NCBI RefSeq assembly: GCF_004366815.1
Contig: NZ_SORI01000022.1
Span: 1 to 47,024 of the forward strand
Direction: 5' to 3'
DNA: 47,024 bases
From: Aminivibrio pyruvatiphilus
GTDB lineage: Bacteria; Synergistota; Synergistia; Synergistales; Aminobacteriaceae
A program made the position numbers and the translations under genes. Under the pieces are notes generated by a model. That model had not been told where the DNA came from. It searched no databases and saw nothing but the letters and a program-made list of their open reading frames with translations. Positions 1 to 8,177 of this stretch are shown here, in pieces; the stretch's first letter is position 1, and the number at the start of each line of letters is the position of its first letter.

Positions 1-91
1 TTAAAATGACGCTTTCGTATCCTGGAAGTTATGAACTCCGGAGCAGATGGAGCTCATGAGACGGAGTTTTGAAGGCCAGTCCGACAGGCTC

Positions 92-1375
92 CTAGGGCAG
101 GACGAGATTGGGGATGAACAGGATGACCTGGGGGAAGAAGATGAGCAGTACCAGTACTGCCAGTTCCGCCACCACGAAGGGGGCGATGGACTTCACCAGC
201 TCCTCGAACTTCACCCCCGCTACGCCGGTGGCCACGTAGAGCACCGTGCCCACGGGCGGGGTGATGAGCCCGATACCCAGGTTGACCGACATGAGCACGC
301 CGAAGTAGACCGGGTCGACCCCTACCTGCTGCATCACCGGCAGAAGGATGGGGGCAAGGATCAGCATGGCCGGCGTGAGGTCCATGACGAATCCCACGAA
401 GAAGAGCAGGACGTTGGTCATGAGAAGCACCCCGAGCTGGGAATCGGTGATGGACTGGACCATGGCCGCCAGCTCGAAGGGAACCCTGGCCCTGGTGAGG
501 AGCCACGCCGTGCACATGGCCATGCCGCAAAGGTAGAGGACCGTGGCCGTGGTCTTGCCGGTGGCGAGGAAGATGCCCGGCAGGTCTTTGAAGGAAATCT
601 CCCTGTAGACGAAGAGGCCGAGGATCATGGCCACGAAGGCGGAGACGGCCCCGGCTTCAGTGGCAGTGAAGACGCCGCCCAGGATGCCGCCCACGATGAT
701 CACGGGAATGGTAAGGGCCCACCCGGCACTCAGGAGGGTCTGTCCCACCCGCCGGAGGGAGAATGTCCTGTCGGGTGCCGGACGGGCGATCCCCTGCTTT
801 TTCGTGATGAAATAAGTTGTCACCATCAGCGCGAGTCCCACGATGATCCCCGGGATGATCCCTCCGAGGAAGATCCTGGCGATGGAGGTGCTGGTGATGA
901 TGCCGAAGAGGATGAAGGGGATGCTTGGCGGGATGATGATGCCGATCACCGCCGCCGAGGCGCAGATGGCTGCCGCCAGGGGACCCGGAAAGCCCTGCTT
1001 CTTCATGGGGGGTATGAGGAGCCCCCCGATGGCGGCCGTTTCAGCCACCGCCGAGCCGCAGATGCCGCCGAAGAACATGCTGCTGAGGATGGAGACGTGT
1101 CCGAGACCTCCTGTGATGTGCCCCACCAGCGCGTCGGCGAAATCCACCAGTCTCCGGGCGATGCCTCCCCGGTTCATCACCTCGCCCACGAACATGAAGA
1201 AGGGAATGGCGAGGAGGGGGAAACTGTCCGCTCCCTGGATGACCTTCGCCGGGAGGGCCATAAGGGGGATGTCCATGACCCAGAGCATCACCAGGTTGGC
1301 TATGCCGAGGCAGAAGACGATGGGAACGCCGAAGACGGTGAAGAAGAACAGGATGCCGAGAAAGAGCCAGAGCAT
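92..1375 (-). CDS. dctM: TRAP transporter large permease (DctM family)
   Basis: 427 aa, a usual length for the 12-helix DctM/SiaM subunit that moves the substrate across the inner membrane using the sodium gradient. The protein is hydrophobic throughout. It has the family pattern of a first helix, then the 'PLLAIPFFMFVGEVMNRGG' type segment near residue 55, a 'GxxxGSAVAETAAIG' segment near 105, and 'IGIIIPPSIPFILFGI' near 145. Its start lies 4 bp after the small permease gene, so the two are translationally linked. The operon also holds a LarA-type racemase and an LDH2 dehydrogenase, which points to a 2-hydroxycarboxylate substrate; this is inference. No periplasmic binding protein is visible here; it may lie beyond the left edge. 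Confidence 0.93.
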   Translation of the reverse strand: MLWLFLGILFFFTVFGVPIVFCLGIANLVMLWVMDIPLMALPAKVIQGADSFPLLAIPFFMFVGEVMNRGGIARRLVDFADALVGHITGGLGHVSILSSMFFGGICGSAVAETAAIGGLLIPPMKKQGFPGPLAAAICASAAVIGIIIPPSIPFILFGIITSTSIARIFLGGIIPGIIVGLALMVTTYFITKKQGIARPAPDRTFSLRRVGQTLLSAGWALTIPVIIVGGILGGVFTATEAGAVSAFVAMILGLFVYREISFKDLPGIFLATGKTTATVLYLCGMAMCTAWLLTRARVPFELAAMVQSITDSQLGVLLMTNVLLFFVGFVMDLTPAMLILAPILLPVMQQVGVDPVYFGVLMSVNLGIGLITPPVGTVLYVATGVAGVKFEELVKSIAPFVVAELAVLVLLIFFPQVILFIPNLVLP

Positions 1376-1379
1376 GGGC

Positions 1380-1874
1380 CTACCTCCTTTCCTGAGCGGT
1401 GGGCATGGTCCGCAGGCGCCCGATCCACTGCAGGATCTTCAGGACGTTCTGGACGAGCATGAGCGCCCCGGTCAGGGGGACCACTCCGTAGACGAAGGTC
1501 ATGGGGATGTCCAGGGCGGGGGAGAGGTTCGTGGCTGATACGGCCACATCCCAGCCAAACCACGCGATGACGAAGATGACCGCGCCGATGCAGATCTCAC
1601 CCAAAAGGCGGATGACGGTCCTCGCCTTTTCGCTCCGGATCCTGTCCACCACGAAGTCCAGCCCGATGTGCTCGTTCAGTCCGTAGGCGTAGGCTGCCCC
1701 CAGGAAGGTCACCCAGATGAAGAGGAACCGGGAAAGTTCGTCTGACCATCCCAGGGAGCTGTTCAGGAAGTACCGGGTGAACACGCTTACCCCCACGATG
1801 ATGAAGAGGGCCACGGTCATCACGGTAAGAGTTGCCTTGTACAGTACGATGCCGAAGTGGAGGAGCCGCTTCAT
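1380..1874 (-). CDS. dctQ: TRAP transporter small permease (DctQ family)
   Basis: 164 aa with four predicted membrane helices, the normal size and topology of the DctQ subunit that partners DctM. The segment 'FTRYFLNSSLGWSDELSRF' near residue 35 is the family's typical motif, followed by 'WVTFLGAAYAYGLNEHIGLD'. A longer open frame extends upstream but runs inside the racemase gene; the ATG beginning MKRLLHFG is chosen because it overlaps the racemase stop in an ATGA arrangement, giving translational coupling. Context and DctM partner make the identification firm; the substrate is unknown. Confidence 0.9.
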   Translation of the reverse strand: MKRLLHFGIVLYKATLTVMTVALFIIVGVSVFTRYFLNSSLGWSDELSRFLFIWVTFLGAAYAYGLNEHIGLDFVVDRIRSEKARTVIRLLGEICIGAVIFVIAWFGWDVAVSATNLSPALDIPMTFVYGVVPLTGALMLVQNVLKILQWIGRLRTMPTAQERR

Positions 1875-3163
1875 GAAGAGGGACCCCCTTCGGGCTCGTG
1901 GATGGGAAGGAGGTCCCCCCCGTTCTGCAGGATGATGACCTTCGCTCCGGGGCCGGTCATGGAGAAGGCGAGGTCCACGGCCTCCTGGGGAGTTGCTGCA
2001 GGGGCGAAGCCCAGCTTCCGGGATGTTTCCGGACTGATGCACGGACAGACCATGATTCCCCTGCCCTTGTCCCGGATGATCCGTCCCACGTGGACGATGT
2101 GGGCGGCCAGGGTGAGGTCTTCGATTTCGCCCCGGTCCACCATGGCCTTTGCCTCGGCGAAGGGAAGGTAGCCGATGTCCGTCAGCTCGGGATGTCCCTG
2201 GGCCACCCCTTCGGGGCAGGGGGTCACCGTCACCAGGACGCCGCCCTTCTTCAGGGGAAGATCTCCTGCGTAGATGCCCTTGGCGGCCTGCCAGAGTTCG
2301 CTGTCCGCCGGGAAGGTGTCGGTGATCACGATGTCGGCATACTCCGGGAAGGGAACGCCGAAGATCTCCCGGGACGCCTCGCAGCCCGCCGCGTGGGCCT
2401 TTTCCGGGTCACCGCAGACGCATCGGTAGATCCGCTCCTCCCGGTCAAGCACCACGTTCACGATGAAGGAGAGCCCCGCTTTTTTCGCCACGGCGTTCAT
2501 CTCCCGGCGCACGGGGTTGTCGATGGTCCCCATGATCTCTTCTCCTTCGTAGAGGGCGCTCACCCAGTGGGTCTGGCCGGTGGTGACCACCCCGGAGACT
2601 CCGGGCTGCACCATCTTCGCTCCTCCGGAGAAGCCCGCCACCCTGTGGGGGGTTATGTGGCCCAGGGCCACCACGTGGTCGAATTCCAGGAGCAGTTTGT
2701 TGACCCACACTTCCGTGCCGTGCTCCGTTGTCCCCAGGTTCGCCAGCCCCTTTTCGTCATGGGCGTCGTGCTGGTAGACCCGGACCCTCTCAAGGAGATC
2801 CTTCCCGACCTTGGTCTCCACCTCGGCGTCCGACATGGCCCGATGGGTCCCAAGGGCGATGAGGACCGCGGTGTCCTGCAGGGCCACCCCGCCCGCCGCA
2901 AGTTCCTCGAGAACCAGGGGGAGCAGCCGGGCCGTGGGGGTGTTCCGGGTGTTGTCATCGATCAGGATAAGCGCCGAGTTCCCTTTTTTCACCATGTCCC
3001 GCAGCCTCGGGGAGCCGATGGGCTCTCCGAGGGCCCGCTTCACTTCTTCCAGGTCGCTCCCGGAGGAAAGGGCCGCCGTCCGGGGGGCGAGCACCGCAAG
3101 AAGATTGCCGTCTGGAATGACCGCGTCTCCGAATCCCTCGTAGGGGAAGGATATCCGTGCCAT
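1871..3163 (-). CDS. larA: LarA-family nickel-pincer hydroxyacid racemase
   Basis: 430 aa, matching the lactate racemase LarA family (DUF2088 N-terminal domain plus C-terminal domain), cytoplasmic enzymes that interconvert D- and L-2-hydroxyacids with a nickel pincer nucleotide cofactor. Key residues appear at positions one less than those of the Lactobacillus plantarum enzyme: His107 (in IALGTHRAMSD), His173 and Lys183 (in TPHRVAGFSGGAKM) and His199 (in TTGQTHW). Lys183 would bind the cofactor. The start is set by a strong GGAGG site 8 bp upstream; an open frame of 673 codons reaching further is mostly antisense-like sequence inside the dehydrogenase gene. The cofactor genes larB, larC and larE are not in the window. 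The family includes racemases for malate, phenyllactate and other acids, so the substrate is open. Confidence 0.88.
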   Translation of the reverse strand: MARISFPYEGFGDAVIPDGNLLAVLAPRTAALSSGSDLEEVKRALGEPIGSPRLRDMVKKGNSALILIDDNTRNTPTARLLPLVLEELAAGGVALQDTAVLIALGTHRAMSDAEVETKVGKDLLERVRVYQHDAHDEKGLANLGTTEHGTEVWVNKLLLEFDHVVALGHITPHRVAGFSGGAKMVQPGVSGVVTTGQTHWVSALYEGEEIMGTIDNPVRREMNAVAKKAGLSFIVNVVLDREERIYRCVCGDPEKAHAAGCEASREIFGVPFPEYADIVITDTFPADSELWQAAKGIYAGDLPLKKGGVLVTVTPCPEGVAQGHPELTDIGYLPFAEAKAMVDRGEIEDLTLAAHIVHVGRIIRDKGRGIMVCPCISPETSRKLGFAPAATPQEAVDLAFSMTGPGAKVIILQNGGDLLPIHEPEGGPSS

Positions 3164-3177
3164 GACGCACCTCCTCG

Positions 3178-4266
3178 TCAGATTTTTTCGGGGGGAGTGA
3201 GGCCGAATTCGGCGGCGAAGTCCTTCAGCATTCCGAAGGTGGCATCGTCCAGGGGCACTCCCGTCTCCAGGGCCTCCTTCCTGCGGAGGGTCTCCTTTTC
3301 GCCGTGGACGTATACCCGCTCGTTCCCCTCGGAAGGAGCGGAGGAGCGGAGGGCGTCCAGCATTTCCCCGACCCGCCTGCGGATGTCCTTCTCGTCGCCG
3401 AAGAGGTCGAGCCTTGTGGCGGAGAAGAAGTGCCCCACGTTGGCATCCATGGTCTGGAAGACGTCCCGGGTCCAGGGACCTCCCGCCAGGGGGCCGCAGA
3501 GCATGTCCACCAGGACGGCGAGGCCGTATCCCTTGTGCCCGCCCATGAGCTCGCCGGCTCCTCCGAGGAAGAGCAGGCCTCCCCACTGTCCCGTGGGGTC
3601 CGCCAGAATGGACGTGGCCTCCGACGGATCGGTCACCGTTTCTCCCGACTCGCCCACGAACCAGCCCTCGGGCATCTCGAGATTCCGGCGCTTGTAGACG
3701 CCGAGCTTTCCCCGGGGGGCCGTGGTGGTGGCCATGTCGAGCAGCCAGGGAAGTTCGCCGTCGGAGGGGATGCCCACGGCGATGGGGTTGGTGCCGAGCA
3801 GGCGCTCCTTTCCCAGGGTGGGAACGGCGCACCGGATGGTGTTGGTGAAGGCGCTGCCCATGAGCCCTTCCTTCACCGCCATTTCGGCCCACAGGCCCGC
3901 CATGCCGAAGTGGTTGGAGTTCCGCACCGAGGCGAAGCAGGTCCCGTGGGCCTTCGCCTTTTCAATGGCTTTTTCCATGGTGAACTCCGAAATGTGGGCC
4001 CCCACGCCGTAATGGCCGTCCACCACGAGGGAGATGGGGGTTTCGTGGACAATTTCCGGGTCCTCTCCCGGCTTGACATGGCCTCCTTCAAGCTCGTTCC
4101 GGTAGACCTTGAGCCGGGTGACGCCGTGGGAGGACACTCCCCGGGCGTCGGCCTCGGCGAGGACCACTGCGGTGATCCTGGCCTTGTGCTCCGGATAGCC
4201 GATGTTCACCAGGATGGAAGCTGAAAGATCCACCAGCGCGCTGTACTTCATGCGATCATATGCCAC
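3178..4266 (-). CDS. LDH2-family (malate/L-lactate type) NAD(P)-dependent dehydrogenase
   Basis: 362 aa, full length for the LDH2/MDH2 family (COG2055), soluble NAD(P)H-dependent oxidoreductases that reversibly oxidise 2-hydroxyacids such as malate, lactate, sulfolactate or ureidoglycolate. Family hallmarks seen are 'AEADARGVSSHGV' near residue 37, the catalytic-histidine segment 'RNSNHFGMAG' near 115, 'LGTNPIAVGIP' near 160, 'LDMATTTAPRGKL' near 175 and 'GGHKGYGLAVLVDML' near 245. It starts with GTG; an in-frame ATG five codons later is an alternative. It is the first gene of the unit with larA and TRAP genes 14 bp downstream, which suggests the racemase feeds the enantiomer this enzyme uses. 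A homologous second copy lies at 9664-10749. Confidence 0.9.
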   Translation of the reverse strand: MAYDRMKYSALVDLSASILVNIGYPEHKARITAVVLAEADARGVSSHGVTRLKVYRNELEGGHVKPGEDPEIVHETPISLVVDGHYGVGAHISEFTMEKAIEKAKAHGTCFASVRNSNHFGMAGLWAEMAVKEGLMGSAFTNTIRCAVPTLGKERLLGTNPIAVGIPSDGELPWLLDMATTTAPRGKLGVYKRRNLEMPEGWFVGESGETVTDPSEATSILADPTGQWGGLLFLGGAGELMGGHKGYGLAVLVDMLCGPLAGGPWTRDVFQTMDANVGHFFSATRLDLFGDEKDIRRRVGEMLDALRSSAPSEGNERVYVHGEKETLRRKEALETGVPLDDATFGMLKDFAAEFGLTPPEKI

Positions 4267-4455
4267 GCAGAATCCCTGCCTTTCGGATTATTTCATCGTC
4301 CTCCAAAGGAGCCGGAAAAAGGCCCCCTGTTCCGCTCAGTGAAAAAGCCTTATGGTAACCGGCTTTTCAATTATACTGCCTCCCGCACCTTCTTTGGGAG
4401 AAAGGAATGGGAAGGCGGCAAGTGAAATGAATCCTTTTTTTCTTCGTTCCTTTGG

Positions 4456-4740
4456 CCCAAATCCGCAGGTTCTCCTGGCAGAGGGAGTGTCGCCGGGCAT
4501 AAGGTGAATTCGACCCGCTAGGGTCGAAGAGATCTCGCTCCGCGCACTTTGCGGAGATATCCCCTGGGGGACAGCGCCCGGGCCGAGAAACCGACATGGA
4601 TGTCGGTTTCACAAGCAGACAACCGGCGAACGAAGGGAGCCGAGTTGATCGCTTGGGCAGTTGTCAAGGACGACAATCTGCACCGGCGGCCCAAGCGAGC
4701 ACCGGTGACGCTCCCCGCTGCCTGCGGATTTAGGTTTGGG
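4456..4740 (+). ncRNA. Multi-hairpin structured element, probable structured RNA (HEARO/omega-RNA-like?)
   Basis: This gene-free stretch is rich in base-pairing. An 11-nt arm, AAATCCGCAGG (4459-4469), is exactly complementary to CCTGCGGATTT (4721-4731). Inside it further nested arms can pair: GGCAG 4477-4481 with CTGCC 4718-4722, GGGAG 4483-4487 with CTCCC 4711-4715, and GTC 4489-4491 with GAC 4707-4709. Enclosed hairpins are TTCGACCC/GGGTCGAA (4509-4528), CTCCGC/GCGGAG (4538-4556), GAAACCGACAT/ATGTCGGTTTC (4587-4610) and CGCTTGGG/CCCAAGCG (4650-4697) with TTGTC/GACAA nested inside. The plus strand is assumed because the closing stem and general layout recall HEARO or IscB/IsrB omega RNAs, but that likeness is from memory and no IscB, IsrB or TnpB reading frame is nearby. 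Alternatives are a mobile palindromic repeat or a leader of nadE. Confidence 0.5.
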
Positions 4741-4829
4741 GAAAGGAAAAGGGTAATGATAAAACCGCTGAATTGGTGTATTGTAGGGTCAAATGAGCTT
4801 TCGGAGGATCAGGGAGGTACGTTCCCGCC

Positions 4830-6881
4830 ATGAAGAAAGAATTCGCAAACCTGTACAGCCATGACTTCATCCGCGTGGCGGCCTGCGTTCCCGCCGTCAG
4901 GACCGCGGACCCTTCCCGCAACGCCGGGAAGACCATCGGGCTGCTCCGGGAAGCCTCGGACCGCAGGGCGGTGCTCGCGGTCTTCCCGGAGCTGGGGATC
5001 TCCGCCTACTCCTGCGGGGATCTCTTCTTCCAGGACGCCCTGCTGCGGTCAGCCCTCAAGGGGCTTGAAGCTGTCCTCGGTGCCTCGGCTTCCCTGGACA
5101 TGGTCATTGCCGCGGGAGTCCCGCTGAAGATCGGGGACGGTCTTTTCAACTGCGCGGCCGTCCTGTTCCGGGGCCGCATCCTCGGCGTGGCCGTCAAGAG
5201 CTTTCTCCCCAACTATCGTGAGTTCTATGAACTGAGGCATTTCAAGCCCGCCTCCGCCCTTCCCTCCGACACCCTGGACCTCCTGGGGCAGAAGGACATC
5301 CCGGTGGGAGCGGACCTCATCTTTGAAGCGGAAGGGATTCCCGGCTTCAGGCTTTTCTGCGAAATCTGCGAGGACCTCTGGACTCCCGTTCCGCCCTCCT
5401 GCTACGCCGCCCTCTCCGGGGCCACGGTGGCGGTGAACCTGTCCGCCTCGAACGTCACCACCGGAAAGGCGGACTATCGCCGGGCCCTCGTCGCCAATCA
5501 GTCGGCCCGGTGCATCGCCGCCTACGTCTACGCCGGGGCGGGACCGGGGGAGTCCACCACCGACCTTGCCTGGGACGGTCATGCCCTGGTGGCGGAGAAC
5601 GGGGAGATCCTGGCGGAGTCGGAGCGGTTCTCCCGCGAACCGGCCGTGACCCTGGCCGACGTGGATCTTGGCCGCCTTTCCAGCGACCGGGCGACCATCA
5701 CCACCTTCTCCGATGCCGGGGGAAGGACGGAGCGTCCCTCCTTCCGCAGGATCACCTTTCCCCTCGGCGCACCCTCGGGCATAATTCCCCTGGCCCGTAC
5801 CGTCCCCCGGTTTCCCTACGTTCCATCCGATCCATCCCTCCGGGAGCGCCGGTGCCGGGAGATTTACAGCATCCAGGTCCAGGGGCTCGCAACCCGGATG
5901 GAATCGTCGGGGATACGGAACCTCGTCCTCGGGGTGTCTGGAGGGCTCGACTCCACCCAGGCCCTCATCGTCTGCGCCAGGACCATGGACCTTCTGGGGC
6001 TGCCGAGGACGAACATCAAGGCCTATTCCCTTCCCGGCTTCGCCACCTCCGAAAAGACCGCCGCCAGCGCGCGGAAACTCATGGAATCCCTGGGGGTGGA
6101 GGCGGGGGAGATCGACATCCGGCCCGGATGCATGCAGATGCTGAAGGACATGGGGCACCCCTTCGCAGAAGGGAAGCCGGTCTATGACGTGGCTTTCGAG
6201 AACGTGCAGGCGGGGCAGAGGACGTCGCTCCTCTTCCGGATCGCCAACGCCAGGAGCGCCATGGTGGTGGGCACCGGCGACCTCAGCGAGCTCGCCCTCG
6301 GGTGGTGCACCTACGGCGTGGGGGATCACATGTCCCACTACAACGTGAACGCCAGCCTTCCCAAGACCCTCATCCAGTATCTCGTCCGGTGGGCCGCCTC
6401 AAGCGGAGTTCTCGGCAAAGAGGTGTCCCCGGTGCTGGAAGCCGTCCTCGGAACGGAGATCAGCCCGGAACTCGTCCCGGGATCGGCGAAGGACGGCCCC
6501 TCCCAGAGCACCCAGGCCGTCATCGGGCCTTACGAGCTGCAGGACTTCAACCTCTTCTACATCCTGAGGTACGGCTATCTCCCGTCCAAGGTCGCCTTCC
6601 TTGCGGAAGCCGCCTGGCGGGACGCGTCAAAGGGCGTGTGGCCGGACATTCTCCCCGGGCGGCGGACGGAGTACACCCCTGCCGAAATAAAGCACTGGCT
6701 TTCCGTCTTTCTCCGCCGGTTTTTCACCATGAGCCAGTACAAGAGGTCCTGCGTTCCCGACGGACCCAAAGTCGGTTCGGGAGGATCCCTTTCTCCCCGG
6801 GGCGATTACCGGGCCCCGAGCGACGGGAGTTCCGCCCCGTGGGAGGAGGACCTGGAGAACATCCCCGGCGGAGAGCGCTGA
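4830..6881 (+). CDS. nadE: Glutamine-dependent NAD+ synthetase
   Basis: 683 aa, the size of the two-domain enzyme that makes NAD+ from deamido-NAD+, ATP and glutamine. The N-terminal nitrilase-type glutaminase shows the Glu-Lys-Cys triad: Glu54 in FPELGIS, Lys123 in VKSFLPNY and Cys180 in EICEDLW. The C-terminal synthetase has the PP-loop SGGLDST near residue 374 and 'VGTGDLSELALGW' near 477, a motif of this family. Translation starts at an ATG preceded by GGGAGG at a normal distance. It lies just after the hairpin-rich element, and chrA follows 26 bp downstream, so the two may be co-transcribed although their functions are unrelated. Confidence 0.95.
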   Translation: MKKEFANLYSHDFIRVAACVPAVRTADPSRNAGKTIGLLREASDRRAVLAVFPELGISAYSCGDLFFQDALLRSALKGLEAVLGASASLDMVIAAGVPLKIGDGLFNCAAVLFRGRILGVAVKSFLPNYREFYELRHFKPASALPSDTLDLLGQKDIPVGADLIFEAEGIPGFRLFCEICEDLWTPVPPSCYAALSGATVAVNLSASNVTTGKADYRRALVANQSARCIAAYVYAGAGPGESTTDLAWDGHALVAENGEILAESERFSREPAVTLADVDLGRLSSDRATITTFSDAGGRTERPSFRRITFPLGAPSGIIPLARTVPRFPYVPSDPSLRERRCREIYSIQVQGLATRMESSGIRNLVLGVSGGLDSTQALIVCARTMDLLGLPRTNIKAYSLPGFATSEKTAASARKLMESLGVEAGEIDIRPGCMQMLKDMGHPFAEGKPVYDVAFENVQAGQRTSLLFRIANARSAMVVGTGDLSELALGWCTYGVGDHMSHYNVNASLPKTLIQYLVRWAASSGVLGKEVSPVLEAVLGTEISPELVPGSAKDGPSQSTQAVIGPYELQDFNLFYILRYGYLPSKVAFLAEAAWRDASKGVWPDILPGRRTEYTPAEIKHWLSVFLRRFFTMSQYKRSCVPDGPKVGSGGSLSPRGDYRAPSDGSSAPWEEDLENIPGGER

Positions 6882-6907
6882 AAGCCGGTGGACGGAGGTA
6901 AACGGCC

Positions 6908-8122
6908 GTGACAGGGACAGAAGGTTCAGCGGCAGGAAGCGGCTGCAGGGAAGGAGGTACCGTGTCCCGGGCTTCCTTTCTGAAGGATGTCTTTCTCTGT
7001 TCTCTGGGAGCCTACGGGGGGCCGGAGGCCCACATGGGGGTCTTTCTCGACCAGATGGTGGTGAAGCGCCGCTACCTGGACGAAGAGGAACTGATCGAGC
7101 TTATCGCTCTCTGCAGTCTTCTTCCGGGGCCCACCAGCACCCAGACCATTGTCGCCATCGGGCACAAAACGGGTGGGCCGCTGCTGGGCCTGCTCACCAT
7201 GATAGTCTGGGCATGCCCCGTTCTCCTGGTCATGACCGCCCTCTCCTTCCTCTACCAGTTCCTGGACATGCTGGACATCTCCCGGTCGGTCCTCCGGTAC
7301 GTAGGTCCCATGGCCGCCGGCTTCATCGCCGTGGCGGCCTTCCGCATCGGGCGGAAAGTGGTCACGGACAGGGTCACGGCCCTCCTGCTTCTTTTCGGCG
7401 CCGGAGTGACTTTCTTTTTCCGGAATCCCTGGGTTTTCCCGGCGGTGCTTCTTTCGGGGGGAGCGGTCATGCTTCTCCTCCGCGGGGAGCAGGGAATGTG
7501 GCACCGGGCGGAGGCTTCTCCTCCCTGGCGCTATCTCGTCCTCTTTCTTCTTTTTGCCGCCGGGGGAGCGGTGATGCGGGAAGGAGGCTTTCTTCCCGCG
7601 GAGCTCTTCGAGCGGTTCTATCGCTACGGGTACCTTGTGTTCGGAGGGGGGCAGGTGGTGGTGCCCCTTATGTTCAGCGAGCTGGTGGAGGCCCGCTCGT
7701 TTCTGACGGGGCAGGAATTTCTCACCGGGTACGGCCTTGTTCAGGGTCTCCCCGGTCCCATGTTCAGCTTTGCGGCCTATGCGGCGGGGATGGCCGCCCG
7801 GGAAGGGAGCATTCCCTTCCAGGCCCTGACCGCCATCGCGGGGGGCGTCGGAATATTTCTCCCCGGCCTGCTGCTCATCTACTTCGTCTACCCTGTATGG
7901 AACTCCGTCCGGGAAATCCGGGCGATCCGAATCTCACTCCGGGGGATCAACGCCGCCGCCGGAGGAATGATTGCCGCATCCGCAGCGCTTATGATGGGAG
8001 CCGCCGGCTTCAGTGGCGAAAACCTCGCCGTCTTCGGGGCCACGGCGGCTCTCCTGGTTTCGGGAAAAATTCCGGCTCCCCTGATCGTGGCCGCCTCCCT
8101 GGCCGCCGGGGCTCTCATCTGA
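6908..8122 (+). CDS. chrA: Chromate transporter family protein (ChrA, two CHR domains)
   Basis: 404 aa polytopic membrane protein with two homologous halves, as in long-chain ChrA proteins. The first half begins 'FLCSLGAYGGPEAHMGVFL' and holds 'LCSLLPGPTSTQTIVAIG'; the second half begins 'YRYGYLVFGGGQVVVPLM' and holds 'GLVQGLPGPMFSFAAYAAG'. The paired PGP motifs and the first GGPEAHMG segment identify the CHR family. Characterised members export chromate by proton antiport; in an anaerobe the natural substrate may differ. Two GTG starts are possible: the one used here has GGAGGT 8 bp upstream, while GTG at 6962 sits only 3-4 bp after GGAGGT but begins nearer the conserved domain. Confidence 0.88.
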   Translation: MTGTEGSAAGSGCREGGTVSRASFLKDVFLCSLGAYGGPEAHMGVFLDQMVVKRRYLDEEELIELIALCSLLPGPTSTQTIVAIGHKTGGPLLGLLTMIVWACPVLLVMTALSFLYQFLDMLDISRSVLRYVGPMAAGFIAVAAFRIGRKVVTDRVTALLLLFGAGVTFFFRNPWVFPAVLLSGGAVMLLLRGEQGMWHRAEASPPWRYLVLFLLFAAGGAVMREGGFLPAELFERFYRYGYLVFGGGQVVVPLMFSELVEARSFLTGQEFLTGYGLVQGLPGPMFSFAAYAAGMAAREGSIPFQALTAIAGGVGIFLPGLLLIYFVYPVWNSVREIRAIRISLRGINAAAGGMIAASAALMMGAAGFSGENLAVFGATAALLVSGKIPAPLIVAASLAAGALI

Positions 8123-8140
8123 ACAAGCGGAAGGCGTGCC

Positions 8141-8177
8141 AAATAAGACCGGGGGGCAGAGCCCCCCGGTCTTATTT
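8141..8177. terminator. Bidirectional intrinsic terminator, 17-bp perfect stem
   Basis: A perfect 17-bp inverted repeat (arms 8141-8157 and 8161-8177) with a 3-nt AGA loop lies between the convergent chrA and xylB-like genes. The GC core is flanked by AAATAAG on one side and CTTATTT on the other, giving short A/T ends in both directions. Confidence 0.9.

Noticed and set aside
47-1462. Long plus-strand frame of 471 codons opposite dctM.
   Set aside because: It encodes a Glu/His/Gly-rich sequence typical of the antisense of a GC-rich membrane gene; several other long frames opposite real genes (for example 1898-3697, 8559-9980, 14058-15524) are rejected for the same reason.
3164-3892. Upstream extension of the larA frame to 673 codons.
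   Set aside because: The extra part lies inside the dehydrogenase gene, looks like shadow sequence and lacks a ribosome site; a strong site precedes the shorter start.
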